Shown: piece by piece, positions 59,778 to 64,000 of the stretch | Layout: each line of letters opens with the position of its first letter | How positions within the stretch are numbered: the first letter of the stretch is position 1 | Program-made: the position numbers and the translations under genes | Origin: Planotetraspora phitsanulokensis | GTDB taxonomy: Bacteria; Actinomycetota; Actinomycetes; Streptosporangiales; Streptosporangiaceae | Assembly: GCF_016863295.1 (NCBI RefSeq) | Contig: NZ_BOOP01000001.1 | Coordinates: forward strand, 310,001 to 374,000 | Reading direction: 5' to 3' | DNA: 64,000 nt | Notes under the pieces: model-generated | What the model was told of the DNA's origin: nothing | The model's database searches: none | Seen by the model: the letters and a program-made list of their open reading frames with translations, nothing else

Positions 59778-60173
59778 GTTGTGCGGTGCTCCCAGAAGCC
59801 GATAACGGTCGGCGATATCCGACTGGAAGGAACCCTGACAACTTATTTTCCGCGGGTCAATCGCTTCGCCGGAGCAGCACGGTTTTTCGTCTACTTCGTT
59901 GTTCAAAGTAAACCAGCTTGTGTCCCATTGCCGGTTGACCTGGTCAAACGATCGGTATGACACTTAACGTCAGCTGAACCCTAAATGTGTCATGGTTTCG
60001 TGACACAACGCGGACGCCGTGAGGATAGTCCGCACACCGGCCGGTGGTCGGTGTGGTGCCTGGGACTTAGGGGACGGCCGAAAGGGCCCAGACGGGCCGG
60101 TTGTGCCCGGTTTGACTGGATCCTGCACAATGGTGACCGTGCCACCCATGGCACACTGGTAAAGACAGAGCAA
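59778..60173. other. divergent upstream region of the opp and rib operons
   Basis: No gene is evident. It should contain the opp promoter (minus) and the rib promoter (plus). Two short inverted repeats stand out: TTGACC-T-GGTCAA near 59937-59949, and ATGACAC (59957-59963) with GTGTCAT (59987-59993), 23 bases apart. Either might be an operator for opp regulation. The tract from 59840 to 59990 is less GC-rich than its surroundings. Confidence 0.4.
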
Positions 60174-60332
60174 GCGTGCTCCGGGGTCGGTGTAATTCCG
60201 AACCGGCGGTGACATTCGCGACCTCCTCTGGAGGGCGACGGGTGAAGTCCGCGACCCGGCCGAAGCCATCGGCCGGTGGACCTGGTGAGACTCCAGGACC
60301 GACGGTGAAAGTCCGGATGGGAGGCAGCGCGC
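60174..60332 (+). promoter_or_regulatory. FMN riboswitch (RFN element)
   Basis: All hallmark blocks of the FMN aptamer occur in order: GGTCGGTGTAATTCCGAACC, GGCGGT, AGTCCGCGACCC, GGACCTGGTGAGA-CTCC, and GACGGTGAAAGTCCGGATGGGAG. The closing P1 helix is formed by 60174-60180 with 60326-60332. It lies about 110 bases before ribD and should repress the rib operon, including the ribM transporter, when FMN is abundant. Confidence 0.97.
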
Positions 60333-60333
60333 G

Positions 60334-60371
60334 AGCGGATGACGGTGCCCGGAGGGCGTCCGTCGTCCGCT
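60334..60371 (+). promoter_or_regulatory. hairpin downstream of the FMN aptamer (expression platform candidate)
   Basis: A 12-bp stem with one G-U pair (60334-60345 with 60360-60371) starts one base after the aptamer's P1 helix. No U-tract follows, so whether it terminates transcription or affects folding near the ribD start is unclear. Confidence 0.55.
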
Positions 60372-60442
60372 GACGTGACGTGTTATCGCGTCCGTCCACC
60401 CCCGGGGCCCGCCGTGGCGACACAGGCGAGAGGACGACCCGG

Positions 60443-61528
60443 GTGAGTCCGCAGGACATCATTCACATGCGCCGCGCGATCGCGCTGGCCGCGCGCGGCC
60501 ACGGTGGCACGAGCCCCAATCCCGTCGTCGGGTGCGTGGTCCTCGACGCCTCCGGACAGGTCGCGGGAGAAGGATTCCACGCCTACGCCGGCGGCCCCCA
60601 CGCCGAGGTCGTGGCGCTGCGCGAGGCGGGCGACCGGGCCAGGGGCGGCACGGCGTACGTCACCCTCGAACCCTGCGACCACACCGGCAGGACCGGGCCG
60701 TGCACCGGCGCGCTGATGGACGCGGGCATCGCGCGGGTCGTGGTCGCCGTGACCGACCCCAACCCCCTGGCCGCGGGCGGCGTCGACCGGTTGCGCCGCA
60801 ACGGGATCGAGGTCGTCACCGGTGTGCTGACCGAGGAGGCCGAGCGGGTCAACGTGGCCTGGCTCACGTTCATCCGCGAGCGCCGGCCGTACGTCACCTG
60901 GAAGTTCGCGGCGACGCTCGACGGGCGGTCCGCGGCCGAGGACGGCACCAGCAAGTGGATCACCTCCCCCGAGGCCAGGGCCGACGTGCACCTGCTGCGG
61001 GCCGGGAGCGACGCCGTCATGGCCGGGATCGGCACGGTCCTCGCCGACGACCCCCTGCTCACCGCCCGCGTGCCTGAGGGCCCGGCTCGCCGGCCGCTGC
61101 GGGTCGTCGTCGACTCCGGCGCCCGCACGCCCGCCTCGGCCCAGGTCCTGACGGGCGAGGAGCCGGCGCTGGTCGCCGTCGCGGACGACGCGGAGGTCCC
61201 CGCGCACCTCGGCCAGGCCGTACGGCTGCCGCGCGCCCCCGGCGGAATAGACCTCCACGCGCTCATGGCTGAGCTGCACGGGAGGCAGGTCATGAGTGCG
61301 CTGCTCGAAGGCGGACCGACCCTCGCCGGGTCCTTCCTCAGAGAAGGCCTGGTCGACAGGGTCGTCTGCTACGTCGCGCCCGCGTTGCTGGGATCGGGGG
61401 CGGCCGCCCTCGGACCGGCGGGCGTGACCACGATCGGCGAGATCCTCCGCCTCGAGTTCGAGGAAGTGACCCCCATCGGACCGGACCTCAGGCTCGTCCT
61501 GCGGCCGGCACCACCTAAGGAGAGCTGA
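60443..61528 (+). CDS. ribD: bifunctional riboflavin biosynthesis deaminase/reductase RibD
   Basis: 361 residues from GTG 60443 with GAGAGGA upstream; the frame is open to 60380, but that part lies in the leader. The N-terminal deaminase has the zinc site GGPHAEVVAL and TLEPCDHTGRTGPC; the C-terminal reductase has VTWKFAATLDGRSA, SDAVMAGIGTVLADDP and LLEGGPTLAGSF. It performs two consecutive steps from the GTP cyclohydrolase II product. It is the first gene after the FMN riboswitch. Confidence 0.96.
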   Translation: MSPQDIIHMRRAIALAARGHGGTSPNPVVGCVVLDASGQVAGEGFHAYAGGPHAEVVALREAGDRARGGTAYVTLEPCDHTGRTGPCTGALMDAGIARVVVAVTDPNPLAAGGVDRLRRNGIEVVTGVLTEEAERVNVAWLTFIRERRPYVTWKFAATLDGRSAAEDGTSKWITSPEARADVHLLRAGSDAVMAGIGTVLADDPLLTARVPEGPARRPLRVVVDSGARTPASAQVLTGEEPALVAVADDAEVPAHLGQAVRLPRAPGGIDLHALMAELHGRQVMSALLEGGPTLAGSFLREGLVDRVVCYVAPALLGSGAAALGPAGVTTIGEILRLEFEEVTPIGPDLRLVLRPAPPKES

Positions 61529-62125
61529 ATGTTCACCGGAATCGTCGAGGAGCTCGGCGAGGTCGTCGCGGTCGAGCCCCAGGCCGACGCGGCGCGCCTG
61601 TCGGTGCGCGGAAAGGTCGTCACGGGCGACGCCCGGCACGGAGACTCGATCGCCGTCAACGGCGTCTGCCTCACGGTCGTGGACGTCCAGGGGGACGCGT
61701 TCACCGCCGACGTCATGAAGGAGACCCTGGACCGCTCGTCCCTGGGCGCGCTGCGGCCCGGGTCGCCGGTCAACCTCGAGCGGGCCGTGCGCGCCGACCA
61801 GCGGCTGGGCGGCCACATCGTCCAGGGCCACGTCGACGGCACCGGTCAGGTGCTGTCGCGCGAACCCGCCGAGCACTGGGAGGTCGTCCGGATCTCCCTG
61901 CCCGCCGACCTGAACCGCTACGTGGTGGAGAAGGGGTCGATCACGGTCGACGGGGTGAGCCTGACCGTGGCCGCGGTGGACGCCGACTCCTTCGCCGTCA
62001 GCCTGATCCCCACCACGCTCGGGCTCACCACGCTCGGAGGCAAGCAGCCGGGCGAGCCGGTCAACCTCGAGGTGGACGTGATCGCCAAGTACGTCGAGAA
62101 GCTCACCCTGGGGACACGGCCATGA
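61529..62125 (+). CDS. ribE: riboflavin synthase alpha chain
   Basis: 198 residues, starting directly after the ribD stop. It dismutates two lumazines to riboflavin. The two homologous beta-barrels each begin with a characteristic motif: MFTGIVEELGEV and GGHIVQGHVDGTG; SIAVNGVCLTV and ITVDGVSLTV are the duplicated ligand-binding segments. It overlaps ribM by ATGA (62122-62125). Confidence 0.96.
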   Translation: MFTGIVEELGEVVAVEPQADAARLSVRGKVVTGDARHGDSIAVNGVCLTVVDVQGDAFTADVMKETLDRSSLGALRPGSPVNLERAVRADQRLGGHIVQGHVDGTGQVLSREPAEHWEVVRISLPADLNRYVVEKGSITVDGVSLTVAAVDADSFAVSLIPTTLGLTTLGGKQPGEPVNLEVDVIAKYVEKLTLGTRP

Positions 62126-62754
62126 GCTGGACCGAGGCGGGATTCGACGTGGCGGGGCAGCACGTGCTCTGGACCGACCTGGTCGGCAACGTGGGCGCCC
62201 TGACGACGGTCTGGCTCGCGATCAGGAAGACGATCTGGACGTGGCCGGTGCAGTTCGCCTCGTCCGCCCTCCTGTTCGCCGCCTCCATCAGCGCGCACAT
62301 CACAGGCAACGCGCTCAAGCAGGCGCTGTTCGGCGCGCTGGCCGTCTACGGATGGGTCCGCTGGTCGCGGGGCACGCGCGGCGGCGCCGCCCTGCCGATC
62401 AGGTCGGCCGCCGCATGGGAGCGGACGCTCGTGGTCGCGGTGATGGCGCTGGGCACGGTGGCGGTGGCGCTGCTGTTCACCTACCTCAACTCGCGCGGCC
62501 TGAACATCTCGTGGGCTCCGTGGCCGGACGCGTACATCTTCGTCGGCAGCGCCGTGGCGACCTGGGCACAGGGGCGGGCGCTGGTGGACTTCTGGGTGAT
62601 CTGGGTGGCCGTCGACGTGATCGGCGTGCCGCTGGCGTTCTCGTCCGGCCTGGTGGTCTCGGGAGCGGTCTACGGCATCTTCCTTGTCATGGTGGCCTTC
62701 GGGTTCCGTGACTGGCTGCGCCAGTCGCGGCAGTTGAGAGCGGTGACGGTGTGA
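62122..62754 (+). CDS. ribM: PnuC-family vitamin transporter, probably riboflavin transporter RibM
   Basis: 210 residues with about six to seven hydrophobic segments. It belongs to the PnuC fold (nicotinamide riboside/vitamin uniporters): W-x-R motifs such as YGWVRWSRG and the C-terminal [20 protein letters not shown]. Its location between ribE and ribBA, downstream of the FMN riboswitch, matches RibM/PnuX of Corynebacterium and Streptomyces, which import riboflavin. A nicotinamide riboside transporter is the alternative, but the context argues for riboflavin. It overlaps ribBA by GTGA. Confidence 0.85.
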   Translation: MSWTEAGFDVAGQHVLWTDLVGNVGALTTVWLAIRKTIWTWPVQFASSALLFAASISAHITGNALKQALFGALAVYGWVRWSRGTRGGAALPIRSAAAWERTLVVAVMALGTVAVALLFTYLNSRGLNISWAPWPDAYIFVGSAVATWAQGRALVDFWVIWVAVDVIGVPLAFSSGLVVSGAVYGIFLVMVAFGFRDWLRQSRQLRAVTV

Positions 62755-63995
62755 CGGACATCAGGCTCGATCCGGTCGACCGGGCGATCGCCGACATCCG
62801 CGACGGCAGGCCCGTCGTGGTGGTGGACAACGAGAACCGCGAGAACGAGGGCGACATCATCTTCGCGGCGGCCAAGGCGACGCCCGAGGTGGTCGCCTTC
62901 ATGATCAGGTATACGAGCGGCGTGATCTGCGTGGCCATGGAGGGCAAGGAGCTCGACCGGCTCGGGCTGCCCCTCATGGTCCACCAGAACAAGGAGCGCC
63001 TCCGGACGGCGTACACGATCAGCGTCGACGCCCGTGACGGCGTGACGACGGGGATCTCCGCCGCCGACCGCGCCAAGACGATCCGGACGCTGTGCGACTC
63101 CGCCACCGAGCCGAACGAGCTCGTCCGCCCCGGCCACATCTTCCCGCTGCGCTACCGCGAGGGCGGCGTGCTGGTCCGCCAGGGCCACACGGAGGCGGCT
63201 GTGGACCTCGCCAGGCTGGCCGGGCTGTCGCCCGCGGGCGCGCTCGCCGAGGTCGTCAACGACGACGGGACGATGGCGCGGCTGCCCCGCCTGCGGGAAT
63301 TCGCCGACGAGCACGACCTGGCGCTCATCTCGATCGAGCAGCTGATGGAGTACCGCAAGCGGTCCGAACGGGTGGTCACGCGCGTCGCCGAGACGCGGAT
63401 CCCCAACCGGTACGGCATCTGGCGCGCCTACGGCTACGCGAGCTCCCTCGACGGGGGCGAGCACCTGGCCCTCGTCTACGGCGACCTCGCCGACGGGGAG
63501 AACGTCCTGGTGCGGGCGCACTCCGAGTGCCTCACCGGCGACGTGCTCGGCTCGCTGCGGTGCGACTGCGGCGTCCAGCTCGACAACGCCATGCGCATGA
63601 TCTCAGAGGAGGGCCGCGGCGTGGTCGTCTACCTGCGCGGCCACGAGGGGCGGGGGATCGGCCTGCTGGCCAAGCTCCGCGCCTACAACCTGCAGGACAA
63701 CGGCAGCGACACGGTCGACGCCAACCTGGAGCTCGGCCTTCCCGTGGACTCCAGGGAGTTCTCCAACGCCGCCCAGATGCTCGCCGACCTCGGGGTGAAG
63801 TCGGTCAGGCTGCTGACCAACAATCCCGCCAAGGTGCGCGGCATGGACGGTTTCGGCATCAAGGTCCTCGGCCGTGAGCCCATGCCCGCGGCCATCAACC
63901 CGTACAACGAGAAGTACCTCACGGCCAAGCGGGAGCGCCTCGGCCATGACATCCCGCATGACATTTCGCACGACATCCCGGAAGGGGAGCATTGA
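62751..63995 (+). CDS. ribBA: bifunctional DHBP synthase/GTP cyclohydrolase II
   Basis: 414 residues from GTG 62751. The N-terminal RibB domain ([23 protein letters not shown]) makes dihydroxybutanone phosphate; the C-terminal RibA domain opens GTP, with zinc ligands in [17 protein letters not shown] and the catalytic region [11 protein letters not shown]. All key motifs are intact, so both activities are likely. The extreme C-terminus carries the repeat [12 protein letters not shown], encoded by three 12-base repeats (about 63945-63980). Confidence 0.97.
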   Translation: MTDIRLDPVDRAIADIRDGRPVVVVDNENRENEGDIIFAAAKATPEVVAFMIRYTSGVICVAMEGKELDRLGLPLMVHQNKERLRTAYTISVDARDGVTTGISAADRAKTIRTLCDSATEPNELVRPGHIFPLRYREGGVLVRQGHTEAAVDLARLAGLSPAGALAEVVNDDGTMARLPRLREFADEHDLALISIEQLMEYRKRSERVVTRVAETRIPNRYGIWRAYGYASSLDGGEHLALVYGDLADGENVLVRAHSECLTGDVLGSLRCDCGVQLDNAMRMISEEGRGVVVYLRGHEGRGIGLLAKLRAYNLQDNGSDTVDANLELGLPVDSREFSNAAQMLADLGVKSVRLLTNNPAKVRGMDGFGIKVLGREPMPAAINPYNEKYLTAKRERLGHDIPHDISHDIPEGEH

Positions 63996-64000
63996 TGAGC
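63995..64000 (+). CDS. start of next rib gene, probably ribH (lumazine synthase), truncated by window end
   Basis: ATG 63995 overlaps the ribBA stop (TGATG) and has GGGGAG upstream; only two codons (Met-Ser) are inside the window. Identity as lumazine synthase is inferred from the usual actinobacterial order ribD-ribE-ribBA-ribH. Confidence 0.4.

Overview
The window is a GC-rich (roughly 70%), densely packed stretch of actinobacterial chromosome. BldD, the actinobacterial integration host factor mIHF, an Rv2175c-type regulator, a PASTA kinase, class 1B dihydroorotate dehydrogenase with an electron-transfer subunit, frequent GTG/TTG starts and many ATGA/GTGA stop-start overlaps all point to a filamentous actinomycete. 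A Streptosporangiaceae-like organism is my best guess, inferred from gene content and order only. No rRNA, tRNA, insertion sequence, prophage or CRISPR array was seen.

Layout: (1) 1-6100: 3' end of thiI, DAHP synthase with a leader hairpin, a sulfite-oxidase-like molybdoenzyme, a LytS/LytTR two-component pair, a long repeat-filled gap, and endonuclease IV. (2) 6239-12958: a purine-degradation operon (OHCU decarboxylase, HIU hydrolase, uricase, FAD and FeS subunits of a xanthine-dehydrogenase-type enzyme, 8-oxoguanine deaminase, allantoinase, allantoicase). The molybdenum subunit is absent from it. (3) 13017-22249: PASTA kinase, thiOSG under a TPP riboswitch, a divergent FAD reductase, an Rv2175c-like regulator, thiE, a polyprenyl diphosphate synthase and metF. 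(4) 22260-27463: GNAT, YbaK-like deacylase, L,D-transpeptidase, an SOS-type promoter before a small ORF and a SAV_6107-type HEPN gene, arginine deiminase, and bldD with a probable self-operator. (5) 27869-37734: the pyrimidine operon pyrR-pyrB-pyrC-carA-carB-pyrK-like-pyrD-pyrF, with a PyrR-binding leader. (6) 38219-51576: mihF-gmk-rpoZ-coaBC-metK-priA, a tandem pair of uncharacterised paralogues, then def-fmt-rsmB. (7) 51589-59777: a PadR regulator with a membrane partner, rpe, and a complete oligopeptide/dipeptide ABC transporter ordered permease-binding protein-permease-ATPase-ATPase. (8) 60174-64000: an FMN riboswitch followed by ribD-ribE-ribM-ribBA and the first codons of a probable ribH.

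The genes are mostly core metabolism: UMP synthesis, thiamine and riboflavin synthesis, one-carbon/SAM metabolism, N-formylmethionine handling and purine salvage-to-nitrogen. The less ordinary signals are regulatory or structural. They include stop-codon-spanning tandem repeats after three minus-strand genes (nfo, thiG, arcA), a hairpin-repeat array beside nfo, the SOS-promoter/HEPN unit, the bldD operator, a 14-codon linker ORF between pyrB and pyrC, a pyrD without a standard start codon, and the priA-adjacent paralogue pair. The pair and the HEPN unit are the best candidates for something not yet described.
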